Below are positions 1-8,919 of a stretch of DNA of 64,000 nucleotides, piece after piece. Every line of letters begins with the position of its first letter. The first letter of the stretch is position 1. A program made the position numbers and the translations under genes. Source of the stretch: Pirellulales bacterium. Its GTDB lineage: Bacteria > Planctomycetota > Planctomycetia > Pirellulales > UBA1268. Below the pieces are notes generated by a model, which did no database searches, was not told where the DNA came from, and saw only the letters and a program-made list of their open reading frames with translations. The stretch spans positions 124,001 through 188,000 of the forward strand of contig JAGYJY010000007.1 of assembly GCA_018401745.1 (NCBI GenBank), in the 5' to 3' direction.

Positions 1-221
1 CTCGCTACGACGAAGACGCGAGCACAGGCCGCCTTCGCTTCAGCCCTCCAATCCGATTGACAGACCATCCCTCCGCCGATGTGCTGCCCGTCTTTTCACC
101 TGAGGGCCGCCATCTCCTCTGGACCACCGGGCGGTCTGCGGATCGCTCCAGCCAGCTCTGGCTCGCCGAACTCGACCTCGACGCGATCGACGCGGCCCTC
201 GACAACTCCGACACTCCATAA
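1..221 (+). CDS. C-terminal end of a TolB/PD40-type beta-propeller protein (partial)
   Basis: The frame is open from the window edge (codons in phase with base 3) to TAA at 219-221, giving about 72 residues. The segment DVLPVFSPEGRHLLWTTGR followed by SQLWLAEL matches the pattern of a TolB/WD40-like propeller blade (PD40 repeat: D-x-x-P-x-FSPDG-x-x-L-x-W-x-(S/T)). Such proteins are often secreted or periplasmic in planctomycetes. The N-terminus and the rest of the propeller lie outside the window, so the specific role cannot be given. The stop is 14 bp before the start of proC, so the two could be cotranscribed. Confidence 0.6.
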   Translation, partial: RYDEDASTGRLRFSPPIRLTDHPSADVLPVFSPEGRHLLWTTGRSADRSSQLWLAELDLDAIDAALDNSDTP

Positions 222-235
222 AGGCAGATTTTTTG

Positions 236-1075
236 ATGCGTGAATCGGCAGCAGACAGCCCACGGCTGGGCATCATCGGAGCGGGGCAGATGGCCCTCGC
301 ACTCGCTGCGGGCTTCTGCCGAAGCGGTCTTGTCGATGCCGCGTCCATCCAGTTTTACGACCCATCTGAAGAGGCTGGCTCGCGGTTCCTGGCCGCCGTG
401 CCAGCGGCCACCTCCTGCTCATCGGCCGAGGCTGCGGTTGCCGAGGCCGACCTGATCGTTCTCGCCGTCAAGCCGCAGCACGCCGAAGCGGCATGCCAAA
501 GCCTTGCTGGCTCTCTCGCCGACAGGAGCACCGTTGTTTCGGTGGTTGCGGGGCTGACGATTGCCCGGCTGGCATCCTGGCTGGGCACCTCTCGGGTCGT
601 CCGGGTGATGCCCAACACCCCCTGCCTTGTTGGCCGCGGGGTGCTGGCGATCGCGTCTGACGGCGATGTCCCTCAGCCCACGCTCCAGCAGATCGAACGG
701 CTGCTCTCGGTTGTCGGCCATGTCCATCAGCTTCCCGAGCGGCTGATCGACGCGGTCACCGGCCTCTCCGGTTCGGGACCAGGCTTCGTCGCGATGGTGG
801 CTGAGGCCCTTGCCGATGGCGGTGTGCTCGCGGGCCTTCCCCGCCCACTCGCGCAGCAGCTCGCCATTCAGACGCTGGCGGGCACCGCCGCGCTGCTCGA
901 GGCGACCGGCGAGCATCCGGCCAGCCTCCGAGATCGCGTGGCAAGTCCGGCTGGAACCACGATTGCAGGAATCGCAACGCTCGAGCGGATGGGCCTGCGA
1001 GCCGCTCTGATCGACGCGGTCAAAGCGGCGACTGACCGAGCTACTGAGCTCGCCGGTGACCTCGCCGGCCGCTGA
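236..1075 (+). CDS. proC: Pyrroline-5-carboxylate reductase
   Basis: 279-residue cytoplasmic enzyme that reduces 1-pyrroline-5-carboxylate to proline with NAD(P)H. The N-terminus carries the Rossmann motif LGIIGAGQMALALA (about residues 10-23). The body has VVSVVAGLTIARL and RVMPNTPCLVGRGVLAI, which are standard P5C reductase signatures, and the C-terminal half has the family signature around TGLSGSGPGFV and the dimerisation helices ending in RDRVASPAGTTIAGI. Length is typical for the family. A TTG at 233 precedes the ATG at 236 in frame; ATG was chosen. It follows the beta-propeller gene closely on the same strand. Confidence 0.95.
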   Translation: MRESAADSPRLGIIGAGQMALALAAGFCRSGLVDAASIQFYDPSEEAGSRFLAAVPAATSCSSAEAAVAEADLIVLAVKPQHAEAACQSLAGSLADRSTVVSVVAGLTIARLASWLGTSRVVRVMPNTPCLVGRGVLAIASDGDVPQPTLQQIERLLSVVGHVHQLPERLIDAVTGLSGSGPGFVAMVAEALADGGVLAGLPRPLAQQLAIQTLAGTAALLEATGEHPASLRDRVASPAGTTIAGIATLERMGLRAALIDAVKAATDRATELAGDLAGR

Positions 1076-1140
1076 CCACGCGACCGACGGCGGCGAACGC
1101 ACGCTCGTGAGATTCGTGGTGAGCAGCCGCAGCTCGCGAC

Positions 1141-1332
1141 TCAGCCGCGACGTCCCTTGCCCGCCACCTTCTTCTTGGCAGCCTTCTTGGCCGTAGGCTT
1201 CTTGGCCACTGCCTTTTTGGTGGCAGATTTCTTGGCGGGGGCCTTGCCCGCCCGCTTGCCGCCAGTTGCTCCGAAAATGGCGTCCCATCCTTCGGCATAA
1301 CTGTTGGTGGAACCGACTCGAATAATGGACAT
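1141..1332 (-). CDS. Small Lys/Ala-rich basic protein, planctomycete type
   Basis: 63 residues. The first 22 form a non-basic head (MSIIRVGSTNSYAEGWDAIF). The rest is a low-complexity tail of repeated AKK/TKK/AKKP units, resembling the C-terminal tails of histone H1 and of extended HU proteins. A GGGAG ribosome-binding site lies about 10 nt before the ATG at 1332. Small proteins with this kind of MSIIRVGST-like head and basic tail recur in planctomycetes as I recall them, but no function is known to me. A nucleic-acid-binding role is an inference from the tail alone. It sits convergent to proC. Confidence 0.7.
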   Translation of the reverse strand: MSIIRVGSTNSYAEGWDAIFGATGGKRAGKAPAKKSATKKAVAKKPTAKKAAKKKVAGKGRRG

Positions 1333-1428
1333 GCTCGCTTGACTCCCAGACCCGAGCGGTTCGAGACACGCCGCGTGCCGTCGTTCACCGCTTCTGACCG
1401 TCGTCGTATCGCGGCAAGCAGGATGGCG

Positions 1429-1797
1429 TCAAGCGTTGTTCACGTCGCTTCCGGCGATAATCTCTAAATGCACCTCGCCGAAGGCAGACGGGAGAGGCCC
1501 TCGGCCGGCCGCCGGCGGAGGACCAAGATCCGCATGACTGCCCAGCTGCAGTCTGTTTCGCGGCTGGAGTAGCGTGGTGATATCCCAGGCCATCCGCTCG
1601 GCCTCAACGCGATCGGGAGGGCCGAGCTGGACATCGTTGAGTCGCAGCCGCGGCTCCCCAGGCGGGCTGTCCAGCACCAGGTAGACAAGGTGGTCGCAGC
1701 CAAGCCCGCTCGGACGCCCAAACAGCCGCACCCAGCCTGCCTGCTCCGACCGCTCCCAGGCTGCGGTCAGCCTGATGACATGCACCTCACGAGCCAT
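1429..1797 (-). CDS. Hypothetical protein
   Basis: 122 residues if started at the ATG at 1797, which is preceded by a strong AAGGAGG ribosome-binding site 9 nt upstream; an upstream ATG at 1830 lacks this. No signal peptide or membrane segment is visible. The central part (VYLVLDSPPGEPRLRLNDVQ ... ITTLLQPRNRLQL) has an alternating beta pattern that recalls the jelly-roll accessory domains of glycosidases, but this is only a resemblance. It is transcribed divergently from trxA, 107 bp away. Function unknown. Confidence 0.6.
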   Translation of the reverse strand: MAREVHVIRLTAAWERSEQAGWVRLFGRPSGLGCDHLVYLVLDSPPGEPRLRLNDVQLGPPDRVEAERMAWDITTLLQPRNRLQLGSHADLGPPPAAGRGPLPSAFGEVHLEIIAGSDVNNA

Positions 1798-1904
1798 CCC
1801 GCTTCGCCTCCTTGCTATACTTCCGCTCAACGGGAAACCGCCTCGCAGCGGGCCCGCATACCAGATAGCCAGAACGCGATACCGAAGTAAAGGAGAGTCA
1901 CCGG

Positions 1905-2231
1905 ATGGGGAATGCCCTCGAGTTCACCGACGACAACTTTCAGCAGGAAGTGCTCAGTGCTGACGTGCCCGTGCTCGTCGATTTCTGGGCGCCATGGTGC
2001 GGCCCATGCCGAATGATCGGCCCGACGATCGACGAGCTCGCCGTCGAAAATCAGGGAACCTGCCGGATCGGCAAGGTGAACGTCGACGAGAACAGCCGCA
2101 CGGCGATGGCCTACAACGTGGCGAGCATTCCAGCGATCATGATCTTCAAGGGCGGGCAGCTCGTGCAGCAGTTCATGGGCGTCCAGCAGAAGGAGCGACT
2201 CCAGCAGGCGCTCGACGAGGCCAAGGGCTGA
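1905..2231 (+). CDS. trxA: Thioredoxin
   Basis: 108-residue cytoplasmic dithiol oxidoreductase that reduces protein disulfides and is itself reduced by thioredoxin reductase. The classical active site WCGPC is at about residues 31-35 within VLVDFWAPWCGPCRMIGP. The buried Asp of VDFWA and the cis-Pro loop (VASIPAIMIFKGG) are also present. Length is that of a single-domain thioredoxin. AAAGGAGA lies 8-9 nt before the ATG. A strong terminator follows at 2285, so this is probably a monocistronic unit. Confidence 0.96.
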   Translation: MGNALEFTDDNFQQEVLSADVPVLVDFWAPWCGPCRMIGPTIDELAVENQGTCRIGKVNVDENSRTAMAYNVASIPAIMIFKGGQLVQQFMGVQQKERLQQALDEAKG

Positions 2232-2284
2232 GCGGGCGGCTCCGCACGCAATCCTTCCCCGGACAGAACTCAGCAGAAAAGCGT

Positions 2285-2320
2285 AGGCGGGCAACCGACA
2301 CACCGGTTGCCCGCCTTTTT
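2285..2320 (+). terminator. Rho-independent terminator of trxA
   Basis: A perfect 13-bp inverted repeat (AGGCGGGCAACCG / CGGTTGCCCGCCT) with a 6-nt loop is followed directly by TTTTT. It ends 46 bp before the stop codon of the convergent sigma factor gene. Confidence 0.93.
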
Positions 2321-2366
2321 GTTTGGAGGCTGGGGAGCGGGGCTCGCCTTCTGGCTCCCCGTGGCG

Positions 2367-3890
2367 TCAGCAGCCCGCGGTCGCCGGCTCATGGTCGAGG
2401 TATTCCGCCAGATGGCCATCGACACTCGGATCGCGAAGCTTTTCCACTGCCTTGGCCTCGATCTGGCGAACCCGCTCGCGAGTGACACTGAAAATAGAGC
2501 CAACCTCTTCGAGGGTGTAGGTGTAGCCATCGGCAAGGCCGAAGCGGAGCCGCAGGATTTCCCGCTCGCGATACGAAAGGCCTGCGAGCGCCTTGCCAAT
2601 CGATCGCTTCAGCGACTGCTGCTTGAGTCCGAGCAACGGGTCGTCCTGGCGGGGATCCTCGACAACATCGCTGAAAGTTGCGGTCTCTTCGTCTCCCGCC
2701 GGCTGATCGAGCGACGACGGCTGCCTCGACATCCGCCACACGCAGAGCGTCTCTTCGTGCGAGAGGCCCGAGATCTCGGCAAGCTCCTCCACTGAGGGCT
2801 CACGGCCGTTGGCCTGAAGAAACTCGCGGGTCAGATTCCGCAGTCGGGTCATCGTGTCGATCATGTGGACGGGCACACGGATTGTGCGGCTCTGGTCGGC
2901 AATCGCCCGCGTGATGGCCTGCCGAATCCACCAGGTTGCGTAGGTGGAGAACTTGAAGCCACGGGCATGCTCAAACTTGTCGACAGCCCGCATCAGCCCG
3001 GCGTTGCCCTCTTGGATCAGATCGAGAAAGCTCATGCCACGATTGCGATACCGCTTGGCGATCGACACCACGAGCCGGAGGTTCCCGGCGGCCAGCTCCC
3101 GCTTGGCCTTGTCGTAGCGTCCCTGGAGGTCGTCGAGCCGGGTGAGGCGGCGAGCGAGCGTAGGACGCGTCTCACGCGTGTGCCACAGCAGCCTCCGCTG
3201 TTCCTCCGAAAAGGATTCCTCAGACGAGGCGTCGGCGGCAATCCCCAGCCGCCGGCCGATCTCCCGCAGCTGCTCAAGCAGCGGATAGAGCCTCTGGATC
3301 CTCAGATGCAGCTCTTCAACCAGCCGCACCGCCTTGTTTCGCTGCCGCACGAGCCGCCGCCACGCCCTGCGGCGAGCCGAGATCGTTGCCTTCCGCGACG
3401 TGGCGAGGCGAAACAGCTCACGATGCTCGGCCTCGAGACGATGGAGTGTGGACAGGTTAGGGCCGAGCCTGGCCAGGATCCGTTTCTTTTCCTTGGTGTC
3501 GGTGACTGCGACTTCGATCGTTCGGTCAAGTCGGAGCGTTCCCTCGTGGACACGCTCCAGAAGACGAATCGCCCCGCCTCGCACGAAGTCGTTGCGGAGG
3601 AGCGTCTGACGGAAGTCTCGTCGCCAGCGTTCGATCTCGCGAGCGCTGGCCACTTCCGTCTCCCTGGTCAGCAGTGGGATGCCGCCCATCTGGCTGAGGT
3701 AGAGCCGAACCGGATCTTCCGTGACGCCGACAGCGTCGGGCTGACGAGCACGGCCTCGCGCAACAGCGGCGGCAGACGACGGATCGGCAGAGGTAGCGAG
3801 CATGGCTGCGGGGTCTCCAGGGAAGCGATCGATCGCCCCAGGTGGTTTGAACACCATTGGGCAGAGCAGTTCCCAAGGGGCAGATTCCAT
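2367..3890 (-). CDS. Sigma-70 family RNA polymerase sigma factor (group 1/2, RpoD-like)
   Basis: 507 residues. Directs core RNA polymerase to promoters. Region 1.2 is at about residues 57-90 ([21 protein letters not shown]). A long helical, Arg-rich non-conserved insert fills about 90-265. Region 2 follows ([20 protein letters not shown], then [20 protein letters not shown]), then region 3 and region 4 with the -35-binding helix-turn-helix ending [18 protein letters not shown]. Region 1.1 is short or absent. The start at 3890 was chosen because AGAAGG lies 6 nt upstream; the frame stays open further upstream without such support. Whether this is the housekeeping sigma or a group 2 paralogue cannot be told from one window. 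Confidence 0.93.
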   Translation of the reverse strand: MESAPWELLCPMVFKPPGAIDRFPGDPAAMLATSADPSSAAAVARGRARQPDAVGVTEDPVRLYLSQMGGIPLLTRETEVASAREIERWRRDFRQTLLRNDFVRGGAIRLLERVHEGTLRLDRTIEVAVTDTKEKKRILARLGPNLSTLHRLEAEHRELFRLATSRKATISARRRAWRRLVRQRNKAVRLVEELHLRIQRLYPLLEQLREIGRRLGIAADASSEESFSEEQRRLLWHTRETRPTLARRLTRLDDLQGRYDKAKRELAAGNLRLVVSIAKRYRNRGMSFLDLIQEGNAGLMRAVDKFEHARGFKFSTYATWWIRQAITRAIADQSRTIRVPVHMIDTMTRLRNLTREFLQANGREPSVEELAEISGLSHEETLCVWRMSRQPSSLDQPAGDEETATFSDVVEDPRQDDPLLGLKQQSLKRSIGKALAGLSYREREILRLRFGLADGYTYTLEEVGSIFSVTRERVRQIEAKAVEKLRDPSVDGHLAEYLDHEPATAGC

Positions 3891-3980
3891 GCCAAACCTT
3901 CTGTAATCCGCAGAGTTCCCCGAAGACGGCATGTTTTTGTATCCCGCAGAGATTCCCCAGGGTCTCCGGAACAGCACGAG

Positions 3981-4039
3981 TGTCGCCTCCCGGCGACACC
4001 TGTCGCCGGCATGGTCGCCCGCTGGCGACAGGTGTCGTC
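3981..4039. promoter_or_regulatory. Cluster of TGTCGCC half-sites, operator-like
   Basis: Two interrupted palindromes, GGCGACA-CC-TGTCGCC (3992-4007) and GGCGACA-GG-TGTCGTC (4024-4039), lie 32 bp apart centre to centre, about three helical turns. A further half-site TGTCGCC is at 3981-3987. The cluster lies in the 298-bp divergent region between the sigma factor start (3890) and the membrane protein start (4189). The rest of this intergenic region holds A-rich stretches near 4076-4090 and nothing else recognisable. The spacing and symmetry suggest a dimeric repressor or activator site. The binding protein is unknown. Confidence 0.4.
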
Positions 4040-4188
4040 GCGGGCCCGCCCACGAAAAAAGCGGAGGAAGGCTGGAAAAAACGAAAAAAACGCTCTCCCA
4101 GGGAAAGGGGGGGCCATGGCTATACTCCCTGGCCATGCCCGCTGACACGGCGGGCCTGGCGAACCGCTCTCGCGTTCAGGGGTTTCCC

Positions 4189-5868
4189 ATGACCTACGTC
4201 ATCCTCGCGATCATCGGCATTCTCTTCCTCGCTGCCCTCGTCTTCGTCGGGGTTGGCGCAAAGGGCTGGAATGCGGGCACGATCACTGCTGCGGTGCTCG
4301 TGATCCTCTCCTCTCTCGGCTATCTCGTGCTTGTCAGCATGGTCGGCGAGCGGGAGAGAGCCTGGCGGGAGCGGGTCAACTCGCTGAGGGTGGATGTGGC
4401 CCGGGCTCGAGACGGCCTGATCCTCAACCCCGACGGCTCGACCTCGCCCATCGGAGAATGTGGCGTGGACTCCATGCAAAACTGCTCCGTGGAAGACCTG
4501 GCAAAGCTCCGCGAGCGCTGGACTCGGCAGCGCGACCGTGTCAACTCGTGGCGGGGCATCTGGTGGCGGCATGCCCGCTTCACTGGCCCAGAGCAACGGC
4601 CAGCCCGGCACGGTCGAGATCACCACCTCAGAAACGCCTGCCATCAATCAAGGGGCCCCGATCTACGTTTTTGACGAGGCGGCCGATGGGCAGGAGGGGT
4701 TCTACGTCGGTGCCTTTCAGGTGACAGCCGTGAACGGCACGACGCTCGAAGTCGCTCCGCTTGTGCCCGCCGACGACACCGATCTCAATCGCTGGGCCCA
4801 GCCGCACGACGACGTGCTGGTGCTGGAGAGCCTGCCGGTGGACCGCTGGCTGGCATTTCACGAGACGGAGCAGGCGTCTGACGACCCAACCTGGCCCGCA
4901 GCAAAGCCCGCCGAAGGGGTCGCAGCACTTGAGCAGATGGACACCGACATCACCGAGTTTACGATCAACGGAGGAAATGCCCCGTTACTCCCCGCGGATG
5001 CGATCGAGGCAGGCCAAGCGTTTGAGGCCTTGCAGGTGACGCCTGAGCCGCCCCCGGCGTTGGCTGGGCCGAGGTCACGTTTGGCGAAGCCACCGACTTC
5101 ACCTGGCCCGACGGCACAGTGACCAAGTTTCAGGCTGGCGAGGTCGTGCCCGCTTTCCCTGCCGAGCAGCTGCCTCAGCTGCGTGCCGACGCTGGCCAGC
5201 TTGCCTACCGCTGGGTGATCCCGCCCGGCCTCTACTGGGCAGACGTCCGCTTCAAAGAAGCCTACACGCACCAGACCAATCCCAACGACGAGCCGGTCGT
5301 CTTTGAGGCCGGCAGCGAGGTGGTGCTTGACCTGCTGACTGCCGAACAGATCGCTTTAGCGGGCACGACGGAGGTCCTCCGCCGCTTCTACAGGCGGCCC
5401 CTGACTGATGGTCAGACCCAGATGCTAGGGGCTGATGCGATCACCGAGCGGGTCGGCAACCAGGAGCCTGTCACCGTTTTCGACAATCTGCAAACGCTCG
5501 GCCTTTACCGCATCCGCCAGGACCTTGAACGAGCGCTGGAAAACTCCGAGGCCCGCACCGAAGCACTTCGCGGGGCCACTCAAAATGCCACGAGCCAGCT
5601 GGCCCTGCTCGACGAGAAAGAGGCTCAGCTAACAGAGGATCAGAGAGGCTGGGAGCAAGACCTTCAGGCTGCCGAGCGGATCGAAGCCTCTGTGCAGCAG
5701 CGGCACGACGCGATTGCCGCCGAGCTCCGCGAGACCGAGGAGGCGATTGTGCAGCTGGGCACCACGCTCCGCCGACTGACCGCCAACGTCACCGCGGAAA
5801 TCGACCGCCGTGCCCCGGCCCCAGACATTCTCGAAGCCCCTCCGGCCGCCGGTGCGGCTGTGCAGTAG
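4189..5868 (+). CDS. Membrane-anchored coiled-coil protein, unknown function (two frameshifts)
   Basis: Three consecutive frames make one protein of about 560 residues. The first part (ATG 4189) has an N-terminal transmembrane pair (VILAIIGILFLAALVFVGVG and TITAAVLVILSSLGYLVLVS) followed by a helical linker. The reading frame shifts near 4571 (CCC) into the middle domain and again near 5051-5055 (CCCCC) into the last part. That last part ends in a long coiled coil of about 120 residues (from LERALENSEARTEALRGAT to about residue 545). Continuity is clear because each frame starts being protein-like where the previous one stops. I recall similar proteins in planctomycetes but know no function. 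Confidence 0.6.
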
Positions 5869-6025
5869 GTCGAGCCGGGTTTTTCAGGGGAGGTCGTCCA
5901 TTCTTTCTCTCCGCCTCAAGAGCCAAATTCCCGCTGGCTCAGGCGGCGGCCCTCACGTTGGCCGTCGCCGCCGGGTATGCTGATCGGCCTCAGGATTTTC
6001 GCACCATCGGGGATCACGTCGTTCC

Positions 6026-7300
6026 ATGCCTGCATCGCTTGCCGCTCGACCGAGCACTCGAAGCCATCTCCGCAAGGCGGTTCACCACCACCGCCTCGCA
6101 AGCCGCCGCGGCGTCTTGGAGCGGATGTTCACGATGTGGTTTAAGGGCTTCGTCTACAACCAGATTTGGGAAGACCCTCGCGTCGACGCCGAGGCCCTCG
6201 GCATCGGCCCCGAGTCGCAGCTGCTGACGATTTCCAGCGGCGGCTGCAACGTGCTCAACTACCTCATCCACCGCCCCAAGCGAATCGTCGCGGTCGATCT
6301 CAATGCGAACCACATGGCGCTGACTCGCTTGAAGCTCGCTGCCATCAAGCATCTGCCCGACTACGAGAGCTTCTACAAGTTCTTTGGATTCGGCCAGCAC
6401 GAAGACAACCTCAACAACTATCGCACCTACATCCGCGAGCATCTCGACGAGCAGACGCGAACGTTCTGGGAGACCAGCGACTGGCCGGGGCAGGCGATTG
6501 GTCCCAAGCGGATCAACTATTTCAAGAAGGGGCTCTACGACCAGGCAAAGCTCGGGCAGTTCTTCCGCGTCGTGCACGGCCTTGCCAGGAAAATGCGGCG
6601 CGACCCGGCCCGGCTCCTGACGGCGCAGACCAAAGCCGACCAGGAAAAGATTTTTGACGAGTATTACGGCACGCTGTTTGAGAATCGGCTCGTACGCTGG
6701 ATGGGTCGACAGCCCGTGGCGGTCTACAGCCTCGGCATTCCACCGAGCCAACACGCAGCGATGCTCGCCGAGTCGGGCGGCAACGGGCAGAAGCTCTTTG
6801 AAACCTACAAACAACGCATCCGTCGGCTCGCCTGCGGCTTTCCGCTCGACGACAACTATTTCACTTGGCAGGCCTTCGGGCGGCGCTACGACCACGAGGG
6901 GCGGAAGGCTCTCCCTGACTACCTGCGGGAGGAGAACTACGAGACTATCAAGGAGATGGTCGACAGGGTCGAGACCCACGTTGCCAGCCTCGGCGATTAC
7001 CTCCGCACCGCGGCCCCGGGCAGCCTCAACGGGTTCATACTGCTCGACAGCCAGGACTGGATGCCCCCCAACGTGATCGAGGATCTGTGGAGCGAGATTG
7101 GCCGCGTCGGTGCTGCAGACACCACGGTGATCTTCCGCACAGCGGGCGAACTTTCGCCGATCGAAGAGGCCCTCTCGCCAGAGACCAAGGCCCATTTTCA
7201 CTACGATGCGCCGCGGTCGAAGGAGCTCCACGAAAAGGACCGCTCCGCGATCTACGGCATGTTTCACATCTACGAGAAGATTGGCGAGCCGGCCCAGTGA
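6026..7300 (+). CDS. btaA: BtaA-like S-adenosylmethionine:diacylglycerol 3-amino-3-carboxypropyltransferase (DUF3419)
   Basis: 424 residues. BtaA transfers the 3-amino-3-carboxypropyl group of SAM to diacylglycerol, the first step of betaine lipid (DGTS) synthesis. Family features seen are FVYNQIWEDPRVD near the N-terminus, the SAM-binding region LLTISSGGCNVLNYL with IVAVDLNANHMAL, GRRYDHEGRKALPDYLREEN, and LLDSQDWMPP near the C-terminus. ATG 6026 was used; ATG 6125 has a GGAG upstream and is an alternative. The stop overlaps the start of the methyltransferase gene by 4 nt (GTGA), so the two are translationally coupled, which supports the pathway call. Assignment rests on family resemblance and on the neighbour. 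Confidence 0.85.
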   Translation: MPASLAARPSTRSHLRKAVHHHRLASRRGVLERMFTMWFKGFVYNQIWEDPRVDAEALGIGPESQLLTISSGGCNVLNYLIHRPKRIVAVDLNANHMALTRLKLAAIKHLPDYESFYKFFGFGQHEDNLNNYRTYIREHLDEQTRTFWETSDWPGQAIGPKRINYFKKGLYDQAKLGQFFRVVHGLARKMRRDPARLLTAQTKADQEKIFDEYYGTLFENRLVRWMGRQPVAVYSLGIPPSQHAAMLAESGGNGQKLFETYKQRIRRLACGFPLDDNYFTWQAFGRRYDHEGRKALPDYLREENYETIKEMVDRVETHVASLGDYLRTAAPGSLNGFILLDSQDWMPPNVIEDLWSEIGRVGAADTTVIFRTAGELSPIEEALSPETKAHFHYDAPRSKELHEKDRSAIYGMFHIYEKIGEPAQ

Positions 7301-8044
7301 CTGACCACGCAGGCGTGAGCGACGATGAAGCCAACGGCCCTGCGGTGCCGCCCAGCGGCCGGTCGAGTTCACCGTCGGGTGGTCTCGATGGCGACCCAGC
7401 CAAAGATCCCGCCAGAGCGATGGATCAAATGTATCGCGTCACGCGGCACATCTACGATGTGACACGGCGGTACTACCTGCTCGGTCGTGATCGGATGCTC
7501 GAGCGGGTGGTGACCACCGACGACACGGCGACGCTTGAGGTCGGCTGCGGCACGGCCCGCAACCTGATCCGGCTGGCGCGGCGGCCACACCATGGCCGGC
7601 TCTACGGTCTCGATGCTTCGCACGAAATGCTCGAAACGGCAGCGGCATCGATACGCAAGGCGGGCGTCGACGAGATCGTGCTGCGTCAGGGTCTCGCCGA
7701 AGCGCTCGATGCCCGCAAGATGTTTGGCCGCGACCGTGGCTTCGACACGATCTTCTTTTCCTACTGTCTTTCGATGGTTCCAGCCTGGGAGGGAGCGATC
7801 GAGGCCGCCATGGCCAACCTCAGGCCCGGTGGGCAACTCGTGATTGTGGATTTCTGGGACCAGGCCGACCTGCCAGGCTGGTTTGCGGGGGGCCTGAAGA
7901 AGTGGCTTTCCCTGTTTCACGTCTTCTACAGGCCCGACGTGCACACCGCCCTGACAGAGCTTGGCGACTCCGGCAGTGCCGATGTCTCGTTTGAGTCCGA
8001 TCGCCAAGCGCTACGCCTACATCGCGATCGTCAGCAAGCGTTAG
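7297..8044 (+). CDS. btaB: BtaB-like SAM-dependent N-methyltransferase (one frameshift near the C-terminus)
   Basis: About 248 residues. BtaB adds three methyl groups to the amino group made by BtaA, giving the trimethylated betaine lipid head. The class I methyltransferase core is plain: TLEVGCGTARNLIRLA (motif I), LYGLDASHEMLETA (motif II) and FFSYCLSMVPAWEGAI, then RPGGQLVIVDFWDQADLPGW. The original end is in another frame: after SADVSFES (about 8000) the sequence resumes as [14 protein letters not shown] with TAG at 8042-8044, so one extra base sits in GTCCGATC. Without correction the frame would run antisense through the next gene. The start is GTG 7297, overlapping the btaA stop; ATG 7423 is an alternative that keeps the whole core. 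Confidence 0.82.
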
Positions 8045-8919
8045 GGCAGCAAGAACACCAACCCGGTGACCGTTGCCGCCTCGACCGCCATGCCGCGGAC
8101 GCTGACTGGGAAGGCCGGCACCGTCCATGGGGCACAGTTGCCGGGACGGTAATAGCCCACCGGATAGACACACTCCCAGGGCAGCTCCACACCCATCTTG
8201 TAGGGCAGGATGGGCAGCGTGCCGAAGAAGTGCGCGGCGGAGATGAAGGGATCGGCCGCCCAGTGGTAGGAGTGTCCATACCGCTCAAAGTTCCACTGTT
8301 CGAAGTAGAGCGGCTTGTGGCAGTAGCCGGCGGCCTTCCAGGTGAACGTGGTGGTGGCAAACTGCCGTGGCACAAAGACTTCGCCGTCGAGGCGACACTC
8401 ACAGGGATAGTCGTTGCCTGCCACGCCATCGACACGGATGTCGAGATCGATCTCGGAGAGGCGATCAAGCCGCAGCTGCTCAAGCGCCAGCCGGCAGGCT
8501 TCGGCGTCTGCGGCACAGACCGCCGCGTTTTCATCCTCAGCGTCGAGCTCCGCCGCCGCCGCCGCGACACCGCTCGCCTGCTCTGGCAGCAGCGGCCCCG
8601 CTGTGGCCACCGCAACGTCACCACCGTCAGCGAGTTTCTGCCGGGATCCAGCTCTGCCAGCCGCTTCGCCTCCGAGAATGGCCGAGATGTCGAGAGCGCG
8701 TGGAGGCTGGCCTGAGGCCGTGCCCGCCTCAGCTGGCTCCGCGTCGACCGCTGCCGGAGCGCCGCCGAAGAGGGCCTGCCAGGGGGCGGCTTGCAGCGAG
8801 GCCGACCAGCAGGCCAGCACGACGACAGCCACCGCTGTGACCAAGCCGTGCGTCGGCTCAATCGCCCCCAGCGTGTTCAGCCGTGTAGTTTGGTGCTTCT
8901 TGAGTGACAACGATGTCAT
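8041..8919 (-). CDS. Lineage-specific exported protein with conserved Cys/Tyr/Trp-rich C-terminus
   Basis: 292 residues from ATG 8919. A hydrophobic segment ([20 protein letters not shown]) acts as signal peptide or anchor. An Ala-rich, Asp/Glu-containing linker follows. The C-terminal half contains [48 protein letters not shown] and [16 protein letters not shown], a pattern I recall from many planctomycete cell-surface proteins of unknown function. This start overlaps the 3' end of guaB by 62 bp; a GTG or TTG start just after the guaB stop would give a shorter signal. It is probably read through from guaB, and converges with btaB, overlapping by a few bases. Confidence 0.65.
   Translation of the reverse strand: MTSLSLKKHQTTRLNTLGAIEPTHGLVTAVAVVVLACWSASLQAAPWQALFGGAPAAVDAEPAEAGTASGQPPRALDISAILGGEAAGRAGSRQKLADGGDVAVATAGPLLPEQASGVAAAAAELDAEDENAAVCAADAEACRLALEQLRLDRLSEIDLDIRVDGVAGNDYPCECRLDGEVFVPRQFATTTFTWKAAGYCHKPLYFEQWNFERYGHSYHWAADPFISAAHFFGTLPILPYKMGVELPWECVYPVGYYRPGNCAPWTVPAFPVSVRGMAVEAATVTGLVFLLP

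Noticed and set aside
2865-4145. 426-codon open frame on the plus strand across the sigma factor
   Set aside because: It lies antisense to strongly conserved sigma-70 regions and its translation is Arg/Pro-rich with no domain; GC-rich shadow.
7087-8715. 542-codon open frame containing the methyltransferase
   Set aside because: Only the part 7297 to about 8000 is protein-like. The rest is antisense to the gene at 8041-8919 and arises from the frame break near the btaB end.
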